From assembly GCA_020638975.1 (NCBI GenBank), contig JACKHN010000004.1, forward strand, positions 372,001 to 436,000: a stretch of 64,000 bases of DNA, given 5' to 3'. The DNA comes from Planctomycetaceae bacterium. Lineage in GTDB: Bacteria > Planctomycetota > Planctomycetia > Pirellulales > Pirellulaceae. The position numbers and the translations under genes are program-made. Below, piece after piece: positions 33,556-40,939 of the stretch (position 1 is its first letter; every line of letters starts with the position of its first letter). The notes under the pieces are model-generated. The model searched no databases and was not told the origin of the DNA. It worked only from the letters and a program-made list of their open reading frames with translations.

Positions 33556-34010
33556 CCTTTCCGGACCCCAGCGATCCACCGCCCGCTCTTCCCTTGCATT
33601 CGGATTGGACCGGAGTTGTCCGGGTACCATACGCCGTCATGTACGACGGCTCTCGGAAACCGTCGAATCCGTTGACCGACGGGCTACGGAGGTCCGTCGT
33701 ACATGCGAAAGCGGACAGATTCCTAGGCTCTCTAGCGGCCTGCCGATGCAGCCCCAAGCGATTCTGTCCATGCAGGATGCGAAACTCTAGTTAGACTCGC
33801 TCGCGGTCGTTCCTTTGGCAACCATTGTCATCGTCACGATCGCCCCAGAACGATCGGGGGGTGCTGAGTTGGCGGGTGACCACCGAACCGATGGGTGGTG
33901 CATCTGGCCAACCTATTTCCAATAGTCCCCCTCAAGCACGTAGGATAAACCTACTTTTGTGTGGGCAGGGTGGGGGAGTATCTTCATCACTTGCTTTTCG
34001 GTGGGCGGAA
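33556..34010. other. Gap before second prepilin copy
   Basis: About 450 bases with no gene I can support. A 12-bp inverted repeat CATGTACGACGG lies at 33638-33649 and 33694-33705. The reading frame of the downstream prepilin is open back to 33825, but the natural leader begins at 34011. Confidence 0.45.
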
Positions 34011-35165
34011 ATGGGAAAGACAAATACACATTTTACTAAACCATTGCGACGGTTTCGCGGCTTTACGCTCGCGGAGCTTGTGATCGCGGTGGCCACTTCC
34101 TCGTTGCTAGTCGCCGGAATGACCTCGGCGATTTTTTTGGCAGTTCGATCGGCGGATGGCAACTCCGCCACTTCGCTCGCGATCGAAGGTGGGCTCGCTT
34201 TGGAAGACATCACCGCAGAGTTGCGCGATGCGGTGTACTTCAAACAACGGACGGCGACTGCGGTCATGTTTACGGTCCCGGATCGAGATGGCGACGGAGA
34301 TGTCGAAACGATTCGCTACTCGTGGTCTGGCACCGCCGGCGGGGCGCTAAATCGCGAATACAACGGCGGCTCAGCAGTTGCAATTCTCGATGACGTGCAT
34401 GCCTTCTCTTTGGTCTACAATCTGCAATCTGATGCCAGCGTCAACAGGCTGTTGTTCGTGGTCCCCGATGAATACAGCTTGGACAGCGTCGACGTTTCGA
34501 AAAGGACGGCGTTTCAAGGATGGGGGTATCAAGTCACTCCGATCACCGCCGCCAAAGCGAAAACCGCCCTCGACGCCGCTGCCGCGTTGGCCCACGTCGT
34601 CTATATTTCCGAAAAAATCAGCTCGAGCGACCTGACCTCGAAACTCAAAACGACGGCCATCGGCGTAGTGAGCGAAGAGGGCTATCTCAATGACGATTTC
34701 GGTCTGACATCCACGGATGGGCCGGGGCACAGCGGCTCTCATATCGTCATCACCGACAACTCGCATTACATCACCTCTGCTTTCAGCATTGGCTCGCTAC
34801 AGCTGATCACGTCGGGCACTCAGACCTTGCGATCGATCGATGGAACGATCGCGCCGGATCTACAACTACTAGCGGTCAAGAACGGATCAGGCACACAGCC
34901 GGCCACGATTGGCGTGATCGGTACCGGCGGAGCGCTTACCGGCAGTGGTACGGCGGCAGCTCCTCGAGTCATTCTGCCGTTTGGAGACAATAGCTTCGAC
35001 TACAACAAGCTGACGAGCAATGGATTGAGCTTAGTTCAACGTGCGGTCGATTGGGCGGCCCGCAAGGTCATGGTGTCCAGCGTCGGCATCACGCTGCAAA
35101 TCGGCAGCGACAGTTCCTCCGCCGTGCAGACGGCGACCGAGATCCGGTGCAAACCAAGAGCCTGA
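34011..35165 (+). CDS. Prepilin (GspJ-like) paralogue with large C-terminal domain
   Basis: A 384-residue paralogue of the protein at 27301-28440, alike over the whole chain. Leader MGKTNTHFTKPLRRFRG, then FTLAELVIAVATSSLLVAGM; the block LRDAVYFKQRTATAVMFTVP and the C-terminal VQTATEIRCKPRA are nearly identical to the first copy. The extra domain (VVYISEKISSSDLTSKL, VVSEEGYLNDDFGLTS, DNSHYITSAF, PFGDNSFDYNKLTSNGLSLV) is more diverged than the N-terminal half. ATG 34011 is chosen since it gives a normal leader. Unlike the first copy it has no GspH-like gene before it, and what follows is only a scrap of the large PilX-like gene, so it is an orphan of a partly deleted duplication. Confidence 0.82.
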   Translation: MGKTNTHFTKPLRRFRGFTLAELVIAVATSSLLVAGMTSAIFLAVRSADGNSATSLAIEGGLALEDITAELRDAVYFKQRTATAVMFTVPDRDGDGDVETIRYSWSGTAGGALNREYNGGSAVAILDDVHAFSLVYNLQSDASVNRLLFVVPDEYSLDSVDVSKRTAFQGWGYQVTPITAAKAKTALDAAAALAHVVYISEKISSSDLTSKLKTTAIGVVSEEGYLNDDFGLTSTDGPGHSGSHIVITDNSHYITSAFSIGSLQLITSGTQTLRSIDGTIAPDLQLLAVKNGSGTQPATIGVIGTGGALTGSGTAAAPRVILPFGDNSFDYNKLTSNGLSLVQRAVDWAARKVMVSSVGITLQIGSDSSSAVQTATEIRCKPRA

Positions 35166-35167
35166 AC

Positions 35168-35263
35168 GACCAGAATTACTACGCGTGGAATGCCCAGCCT
35201 GACTTCACGGCGGCGGTGACCTACTACTTGGTGCCTCGTTCTCACCGCCAAGTCGTCGATTGA
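35168..35263 (+). pseudogene. C-terminal scrap of PilX/GspK-like gene
   Basis: Immediately after the prepilin stop codon a frame reads QNYYAWNAQPDFTAAV and then TYYLVPRSHRQVVD before its stop at 35263. This matches the last 30 residues of the PilX-like protein ending at 30882 (FQAAVTYYVVPGSYRQVV). The GspI-like gene and about 580 codons of the PilX-like gene that should stand between have been deleted. Confidence 0.8.
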
Positions 35264-35530
35264 TGTTGGCGTCAGCGGTCCACCCACCCACGTTATCATC
35301 TTTTGGAGTTGCGCTATTATGAGCCCGGGAGGGGGTGCTGGATAATAGCCCTCGTCATTACCGACAATTCCAGATGTTCTTGTGAGTGCTTGGTTTTCGG
35401 TAAATGGTTGATCAGTGGCGTGTTCGCTTTTCTCTAGCAATCCAGCGTGACTTGATCGTTTCGAGCCCCCTGCAATGATCAATTTGCTGGTCGGGATGGT
35501 AGCCGACCCCAAATCTTCTGCGCTGCACAG

Positions 35531-35800
35531 CTACTGCGACTGTGACGCATCCGCCCGTGGCAAGGACGCGTCGGTCGTTCCCCCTACTTGCACCCAGGCG
35601 GCTCCCAGCGTCAGTGCTTCGCTAACTTGTTCTGGCGCGCCACAGTATCCAGCCAACCAAAATGGCAACCCAATCGAGATCGTATCGCGTTCAAGTCCGG
35701 AACCATTCCTAAGACAAGCCACAGCGATAAGCACTTTATCGAGTTTCACCTCGTGGAGTTCTTCGATCGAATTGTGCAAGATTAAAACCTGCCGGCGCAC
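35531..35800 (-). pseudogene. Nitronate monooxygenase (2-nitropropane dioxygenase) fragment
   Basis: The minus strand encodes ISIGLPFWLAGYCGAPEQVS, then EALTLGAAWVQVG, matching the FMN-phosphate-binding segment of nitronate monooxygenases (GLPFWLAGGxGxP ... EALxxGAAGVQVG), where Ala-Trp replaces Ala-Gly. The frame covers only 89 codons and stops soon after; the N-terminal catalytic half is absent, and the true end is lost. It is most likely a decayed remnant beginning upstream of the DGC gene region. Assignment is by a single motif block. Confidence 0.5.
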
Positions 35801-36226
35801 TTACGGCGGCGGCTGTGTAGCAAGATCGTGTGGAGACGAATGGTCGATACCGCGCGAATGCAACACGGACTGTTTTTGCTGATCAACGTGCTGTAGTACG
35901 GCGTCGATGAGATTGTGAAAGTCATCGTCGGCCGGTAGCGATGCATTCTTGCGCACACCCAAGTCATGTAAGCGAATGTGGGCATCGATGTGCTGGCGGA
36001 TTTGATCGAATACGCCGAGACTGCACTCAATTGGGCAGCCATCAATGACCCACACTTCCCGTTCCGACAACCTTTTGAGAAAAGGCGGCTTCGCTGCACC
36101 CATCCCGGCGAGGCACGACATTTCGGCAATCCCACGACGGTCTAACTCTCGAGCCAAACGGTCGGTCAAGTGCCCAGCATTGGAACACCCTGAACAAGCA
36201 AACACCAAGGGGATTCGTTGCGTCAT
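35801..36226 (-). CDS. Putative zinc-binding DGC-domain protein
   Basis: A 141-residue protein with the DGC family order: VFACSGCSNAGHLTDRLARE (first Cys pair), MSCLAGMGA (third Cys) and VWVIDGCPIECSLGVFDQ with the name-giving Asp-Gly-Cys. The Cys set is expected to bind zinc or another metal; function is unknown, but family members often occur next to redox and nitric-oxide-response genes. Its start is 5 bases after the stop of the RIC gene on the same strand, so it is probably co-transcribed with it. Residues after about 90 are divergent. Confidence 0.78.
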   Translation of the reverse strand: MTQRIPLVFACSGCSNAGHLTDRLARELDRRGIAEMSCLAGMGAAKPPFLKRLSEREVWVIDGCPIECSLGVFDQIRQHIDAHIRLHDLGVRKNASLPADDDFHNLIDAVLQHVDQQKQSVLHSRGIDHSSPHDLATQPPP

Positions 36227-36231
36227 ATCAC

Positions 36232-36957
36232 TTACTTCTCAACGGGAAGTCGAGTTGTTTCCAATTCAATTGCCTTGGGAAACAGGATGCTGTTCTCTTT
36301 GTGGACATGCCGGTGCATGTCCAATTCAAGTTGCCGGAGTCCGGCCAGCATCGCGCGATAGGTGTTGCAAGCGCCCTCCGGAACCTGATAGTCCCGAGTG
36401 AGTGTATGGATGCGCGAGAGGCCGTAACCGGCGTCGTCATGCTCTTGTTCCATCATGCGGATGGGGTTCGCCACCGTGCCAAATGGGAATGACGGATCAT
36501 CGGTCGACTGTTCCAGTTGGCGGATGGCCGGAAAAAGTACCTTCTCTTCTTTGAACATGTGCGGCTCCAACTCAGCACGTAACGAAGTGAAGACATCTTG
36601 AACGGTCGCCAATTCCGGATGGCTCGCGCCGTGCGCATTGACCACCTTCGCGATCATGTTCGTTAGCCGAGGTAGCTCCTCTTTCAGGTAGGCATGATGC
36701 GTCTGCTCGATATGGTCGCACAACTCCGTGAGTGAGGCGTCGAGCCAATTTTCGGTCGATTCCTCATTCTCGGTTACGGCTTGCTCAAGTTGCAGCACGA
36801 CCTGGTTTGCATCGAGCCCACGGTCCCAGCATGCTTGTTCCAGCGACTTTCCGCCTCCACAGCAATAGTCGATCTTGAGCGCCTCGAAAACACGCGACGT
36901 TTGCGGATGTGCGGTAACCCAATTGCCGACGGATGAATTTAGGTTCACTTGTGCCAT
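36232..36957 (-). CDS. ric: Iron-sulfur cluster repair di-iron protein (RIC/YtfE/ScdA)
   Basis: A 241-residue protein. Residues 1-60 are the ScdA_N (DUF542) domain with LNSSVGNWVTAHPQTSRVFE and the DYCCGGG motif; the rest is a hemerythrin-like four-helix bundle with the di-iron ligands in CDHIEQTHHAYLKEELPRL, VFTSLRAELEPHMFKEEKVL, EQEHDDAG and HRHVHKENSILFP. It repairs Fe-S clusters damaged by nitric oxide or peroxide in the cytoplasm. Length is slightly above the E. coli YtfE (220). It lies between half an SdhB gene and the DGC gene, same strand, opposite a broken Rrf2 regulator of the type that controls this gene elsewhere (NsrR), so regulation may now be lost. Confidence 0.92.
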   Translation of the reverse strand: MAQVNLNSSVGNWVTAHPQTSRVFEALKIDYCCGGGKSLEQACWDRGLDANQVVLQLEQAVTENEESTENWLDASLTELCDHIEQTHHAYLKEELPRLTNMIAKVVNAHGASHPELATVQDVFTSLRAELEPHMFKEEKVLFPAIRQLEQSTDDPSFPFGTVANPIRMMEQEHDDAGYGLSRIHTLTRDYQVPEGACNTYRAMLAGLRQLELDMHRHVHKENSILFPKAIELETTRLPVEK

Positions 36958-36997
36958 GACTGGCTCCTGTTGGTTGAAGAAAGATTGTGTTCATTCG

Positions 36998-37504
36998 TTA
37001 CGTGCCGAACAGTGTCTTCAGCGTGTGCAGCGTCGCGGCTCGACCGGCCCGTCCCCATGATGTCATGAGCGGAATTTCCTTCGGACAAACAGCTTGGCAG
37101 TTTGCCGCCTTGCCGCAATTCTGAATTCCGCCTTGCGCAACCATCGCTTCGATTCGCGAGGTTGCCGTCATCTTTCCGGTCGGATGCGAGTTCATCAGAA
37201 CGGCCTGATTCATCGAATGTGCGCCACTGAAACTCCGATCGAACGCCTCGTCTTCCCGCTGTCGAAGTTGTTCGCTTGTTTCATCGGCCTCGCGTTGCAC
37301 CTCCACCTTGGTGTATTGCGGGCAGGCCTCCAGACAGCAGCCGCAATACAACTCGCCTTCAACCGCGTGGCTTTGATGATCCGCTTCCTGTTCCTCGGCA
37401 AACCACATTGCAGTCAGACGGGTAAACAGAATCCAAAGTCGCGTCATGTTTTCCCTCACAACGTGCAATAAAGCTGCGTAACTGCCAATAGTACACATCC
37501 ACAT
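36998..37504 (-). pseudogene. 5'-truncated succinate dehydrogenase iron-sulfur subunit
   Basis: From about 37355 to the stop at 36998 the minus strand encodes the C-terminal half of SdhB: LYCGCCLEACPQYTKVEV with the 4Fe-4S Cys motif CxxCxxxCP, SGAHSMNQAVLMNSHPTGKM, MVAQGGIQNCGKAANCQAVC and PKEIPLMTSWGRAGRAATLH. The N-terminal plant-ferredoxin-like 2Fe-2S domain (about 120 residues) is missing, and the open frame continues upstream to 37504 in unrelated sequence. It cannot form a full electron-transfer subunit. Functional sdhB is presumably elsewhere. Stop lies 41 bases before the RIC start. Confidence 0.8.
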
Positions 37505-37565
37505 GCAGTATCGTACCGGCCAGATCGTTCACGTCAAGGTGTAGTATGCGAGTGGAGCTTAGAAA

Positions 37566-37830
37566 ATGTTGCTAGAGACTGCTAAGTATGCCTTGCAGGC
37601 GGCGGTGTGGCTCGGTCGGCCCCAGGGCAAAGCAGAATCTGCCGACCATCTTGCCGAGGCAATACACGTGCCCAGACGCTACCTTCACAAAGTGCTGCAG
37701 GGTTTCGTGAAACCGGCCTTCGTCCGGTCGCATTCCGGTCCTGCAAGGTGGCTACCGGCTAGATTGTGACGCCGACGAGATCTCGACGTGATCAACTCAG
37801 TTCGTCGGATTGAGCGAATCAACACCTAAT
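37566..37830 (+). pseudogene. Rrf2-family (NsrR-like) regulator, frameshifted
   Basis: An ATG at 37566 starts MLLETAKYALQAAVWLGRPQ, then ADHLAEAIHVPRRYLHKVLQ, a good Rrf2 winged helix. After about 58 residues the frame runs out of register; the expected continuation GYRLDCDADEIS appears in the next frame and DVINSVRRIERINT in a third, then stops before the Cys region that binds the Fe-S cluster. At least two frameshifts therefore inactivate the gene. A 67-residue DNA-binding piece could still be translated. Divergent from the SdhB/RIC/DGC strand, the usual position of an NO-responsive repressor. Confidence 0.75.
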
Positions 37831-37844
37831 GGCAGAACGGTGAG

Positions 37845-38141
37845 TTGACATTCTCTATACCGGATTCAACCTACGACGATCTGCAAATAAACCTTTCCGA
37901 ATCCTTACTCTCCCCTACGCCTGCCGAAACGGCGAAGAGAACGATAGATGGACGGATTAGGTCGCTTGGTCCCGCCCTCGTAAAGCGAGTGACACCAGCC
38001 GTGGTAGATCAGATGATCTCCACTGCGCGAGACTGTGGCTTTACAGAGCTACAGCGAAAGGACCTTATGAAGACCGCACACGATGCCAGACACCAATGGC
38101 TTACGTTTTGTGCAGGTATAGGAGGCTCCGAGCGTGGTTGA
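37845..38141 (+). CDS. Small hypothetical protein
   Basis: A 98-residue frame with a TTG start, mostly helical, of ordinary soluble composition (DGRIRSLGPALVKRVTPAVV, LQRKDLMKTAHDARHQWL). No family recognised. It overlaps by 8 bases the next small frame at 38134, which has a strong ribosome site inside this one, suggesting coupling if real. Could also be spurious in decayed DNA. Confidence 0.35.
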   Translation: MTFSIPDSTYDDLQINLSESLLSPTPAETAKRTIDGRIRSLGPALVKRVTPAVVDQMISTARDCGFTELQRKDLMKTAHDARHQWLTFCAGIGGSERG

Positions 38142-38304
38142 GTATCTGAAGAAAGTAATCTGTTTGATTTGGCTACTTCTACTACTGTTGCTGTTACGCG
38201 CTTCCGCGCACACATCCCGCCAGCATATGGGCTGGCGACTGGGAGTCGCGTCCCACAGTAGAGACCTAGGGCGAGCAACAACACGTTTTTGGCGAGGAGA
38301 GTGA
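38134..38304 (+). CDS. Small putative secreted or membrane peptide
   Basis: A 56-residue frame from GTG 38134, with AGGAGG about 9 bases upstream, an unusually strong ribosome site for this window. VVEYLKKVICLIWLLLLLLLLRASAHTS looks like a signal peptide (split here: VVEYLKKV, then ICLIWLLLLLLLL, then RASA cleavage). The remaining 25 residues are basic with no family match. It may be a small exported peptide or a remnant of a larger secreted protein. Confidence 0.35.
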   Translation: MVEYLKKVICLIWLLLLLLLLRASAHTSRQHMGWRLGVASHSRDLGRATTRFWRGE

Positions 38305-39031
38305 AAGCAAAGGAGCGTTGACGATTTAGCACCACATCACCGGGAATCACCGAGCGTCGGAGCAAATTTGCTCGCCGACTATGCGATGAAACTTCGCGCC
38401 CAACTGCCTTATGAGCCCCATTGCGTTCAGTGCGTGGCGGACGCAGAAGCTCAGTAGGACGTCCTGTCGCCGAGGAACGGAAGACGCCGTGCGCAAGTCA
38501 CGAGGTGTGGCGCGCGACGTGCACCAATCCCTCGCTATTTGTGTGCGGTGAGCTTGCGGCGTTGTCCGATTATCTAACGCGGTTGACCAGTGTTGGGCAG
38601 ACGTTTTCCGATGGTGCCTATAGAAGTTCTGATAGTGTGAGGCCGATCACAGCAACGTCGCTGCATCTCACTATCACAACACAACTTGCGAAAACAAGAA
38701 TCGAAAGGTGCAGTGAAATTTCGGAATTCCCGCCGCCTCCACCTGTTAGCCACTTGCGAACAACGCAAGCAGCTATTTTCTTTCATTGCATTTAGCGACT
38801 ATTCCGATTCCCAGGTGTGGCCGAGGTTCCGTGTCCTATCGCGACTCCAGGCAGCTAGCACCACGAAATCCATGAAAGACTCGCTTGCGCATTTCCTAAA
38901 GGCTGGCACCAATTCATCCGGCTGGAACTGCTGTGTTTGGGGAACGATTCTTCTGATACTTTTTACGCGACTGACTTACTTTTTACGCGACTGACTGTTC
39001 TCCGCGTCATCAGATAGAAGCACGAGATGCC
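38305..39031. other. Gene-poor gap with a 20-bp tandem repeat
   Basis: About 730 bases with no gene I can support; a 124-codon frame at 38421-38795 has no recognisable features. A 20-base unit TACTTTTTACGCGACTGACT is repeated exactly in tandem at 38957-38976 and 38977-38996, upstream of the FHA-GGDEF gene. Confidence 0.5.
38957..38996. repeat. Two exact tandem copies of a 20-bp unit
   Basis: TACTTTTTACGCGACTGACT twice without spacer, ending 35 bases before the FHA-GGDEF start codon. Spacing near two helical turns would allow a regulator to bind both units on one face; this is speculative. Slippage duplication is the simpler explanation. Confidence 0.7.
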
Positions 39032-39967
39032 ATGAGTTTCTTCGAAAACAATGGAACGGAAAAGATGCCTACCCCACTCTCGTTGCAGGGGCGTTCGACG
39101 GTCCAATTCGGTAACCTCGGTTTCGATCCACAAGAACACCTACCGAAAAAGGCCTTTTTGAGCGTCATCCGCAGCCGTGCTGATCTCGGGGTCCATGCGT
39201 TTGTCGAAGGCATTACCTTGCTTGGCCGCAACCCCAGGTGCTCGTTCCCGCTGCATGACTTTGGCGTCTCCTGGGAACACGCGACCATCACGCCTCGCAG
39301 TGATGACGAATACGTGCTCGAAGATTTGGACTCCACCAATGGCACGCGAGTCAACGGCAAACCAATTTCGAGCCCGCGCATTCTGCAAGACGGCGACAAG
39401 ATATTCGTCGGCGATACGGTCGTCCGATTCTCGCTCGCCGACGAGATGGAAATAGACTTCCACAACGAAGTGGCGACGCTCGTGGGTACCGATCCGCTCA
39501 CCGGCTTGGAATCAAAGCGTCGCTTCGACCAAGCCCTTGAATTCGCCTTACGGACGGCAAAGGAGGGAGGGCACTCGCTTGCCATTTTGATGATGGACAT
39601 GGACGGCGTGAAACAGATCAACGACACACACGGACATTTCTTTGGCGCTCACGTAATCGGCGAGACCGGTCACCTTATCGCGCGCGTACTCGGCTCCAGC
39701 GGACATGCTTGTCGATTTGGCGGAGATGAGTTCAGTGCCTTTATACCGGTGCACAACGCAAATTCAGCATGTGCCGTTGCAGAGCAGATTCGTCATGCGA
39801 TTGAGACCGCTGGCATGGAGAAAGACGGAATCCCGCTCAAGCCCACGATCAGCATCGGCGTCGCATGTTATCCCGAAGCCGCAGGTGATCAGCAGAAGCT
39901 TATCTCGATGGCTGACGAGGCACTCTATCGGGCGAAGAAGCAGGGCAAGAACTGCGTCGCGAGATAG
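39032..39967 (+). CDS. FHA-GGDEF protein (predicted diguanylate cyclase)
   Basis: A 311-residue cytoplasmic protein. Residues about 45-140 are an FHA domain: LLGRNPRCSFPL, VSWEHATI and LDSTNGTRVNGK, with Arg, Ser, His and Asn of the phosphothreonine pocket. Residues about 150-311 are a GGDEF domain with DPLTGLESKRRFD, MMDMDGVKQINDTHGH and an intact FGGDEFS (GGDEF 230-234), ending DEALYRAKKQGKN. It should make c-di-GMP from GTP when the FHA senses a phosphoprotein. The RxxD inhibitory site expected just before the GGDEF loop is absent. It is the synthetic counterpart of the FHA-EAL protein 16 kb away. Confidence 0.92.
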   Translation: MSFFENNGTEKMPTPLSLQGRSTVQFGNLGFDPQEHLPKKAFLSVIRSRADLGVHAFVEGITLLGRNPRCSFPLHDFGVSWEHATITPRSDDEYVLEDLDSTNGTRVNGKPISSPRILQDGDKIFVGDTVVRFSLADEMEIDFHNEVATLVGTDPLTGLESKRRFDQALEFALRTAKEGGHSLAILMMDMDGVKQINDTHGHFFGAHVIGETGHLIARVLGSSGHACRFGGDEFSAFIPVHNANSACAVAEQIRHAIETAGMEKDGIPLKPTISIGVACYPEAAGDQQKLISMADEALYRAKKQGKNCVAR

Positions 39968-40222
39968 AGGCAGCGTATTGGGCGACGGTCGCCGATGCAT
40001 TCCGCCTTACGAACTCACTTCGAGCAACCAGCGACGATGGTGACAACGGCGCGATCAGTGCTTCTGTCGTGGCGATACTTCGGTCTGTGATCGTGGGATC
40101 GTGCAGCTCCCGTTATTGGCAAATCCTGTCATTGACAGGTTTACGCCTTGGGAAACGGGCCGCACTGCCGACCGTCGGCAGGTATCAGAAGTGCTTGATT
40201 CGGCAGGGGTTAAGTTAAAAAG

Positions 40223-40304
40223 TACGAGAGACAGGACTTGAACCTGCACACCTTTCGGTACTAGATCCTAAATCTAGCGCGTCTGCCAATTCCGCCACTC
40301 TCGC
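40223..40304 (-). tRNA. tRNA-Leu (anticodon TAG)
   Basis: On the minus strand an 82-base cloverleaf starts GCGAGAG and closes with CTCTCGT, followed by discriminator A. The anticodon stem CTAGA/TCTAG holds the loop TTTAGGA, giving anticodon TAG. The D-arm reads TGGCGGAATTGGCAGACGCG, typical of leucine tRNAs, and the T-arm contains GGTTCAAGTCC. A short variable arm (GTACCGAAAGGTGT) fits the long-variable class. The 3' CCA is not encoded. Confidence 0.93.
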
Positions 40305-40318
40305 ATCTATGGCAATGT

Positions 40319-40810
40319 TCAATCGTCGAGGGCTAAGTCTCCCTCGGTGATCATTGTAAAGCCTTTGGCGTTCAACGTCTCCATGGCTAGATCGGGATTG
40401 TCGACCATCAGCGCGACGGCGGCGTTGCCGTGGGGACGGACGATTAAGGGATACGCTTGGACGATGTTGATCTCCGCTTGAAGGAGCGCCGTACACACTT
40501 GTAATAAGGGTTGCGATCCGTCGGGGAGTTCAATTCCGATCAAATCCGACTCGATCATTGCCAAACCAGCACGTTCCAGGATCTCGCGGCCCTGTTCCGG
40601 GTGGCTGAGCAGAAAGCGAACAAAGGCGCACTCCGTAGCATCGTTAATCGAAAGCGCCACGATACGCACTTTGCTCCCCTCGAATCGCCGCACGACTTCG
40701 AGCAATTGCCCGACGCGATTCTCCAAGAAAACCGTGAATTGGCGTATCGTCGGGTAATCTCGACCGCGAATCGTTGCAAAATCAAGGCCAGTGCCTTCGC
40801 CAATGCTCAT
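40319..40810 (-). CDS. ACT-domain regulatory protein
   Basis: A 163-residue protein with two tandem ACT-like units: RQFTVFLENRVGQLLEVVRR with ALSINDATECAFVRFLL, and then PLLQVCTALLQAEINIVQAY with HGNAAVALMVDNPDLAMETL. The second begins like regulatory subunits that bind amino acids. No catalytic domain is attached, so it is probably a small-molecule sensor; the ligand and target are unknown. It lies 14 bases upstream (in its own direction of transcription, before) of the tRNA-Leu gene on the same strand, so the two could share a transcript. Confidence 0.82.
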   Translation of the reverse strand: MSIGEGTGLDFATIRGRDYPTIRQFTVFLENRVGQLLEVVRRFEGSKVRIVALSINDATECAFVRFLLSHPEQGREILERAGLAMIESDLIGIELPDGSQPLLQVCTALLQAEINIVQAYPLIVRPHGNAAVALMVDNPDLAMETLNAKGFTMITEGDLALDD

Positions 40811-40939
40811 TCAATCAGTTTTCGGAGGGGTCAAAGAATCGGAACCACTGAATGACCCTAACTATAAAGACACTAGTAAGTTTGGTCAACTCAAACATAT
40901 CCGTAGACGTGCTTCGCCATCCCGTCTTAAAATAGATCC

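Noticed and set aside
33825..34010. c-di-GMP riboswitch upstream of the second prepilin
   Set aside because: The GC-rich direct and inverted words do not match the GEMM consensus as far as I can judge by eye.
40055..40222. Possible regulatory RNA between the GGDEF gene and tRNA-Leu
   Set aside because: No conserved riboswitch motif or strong hairpin could be seen.
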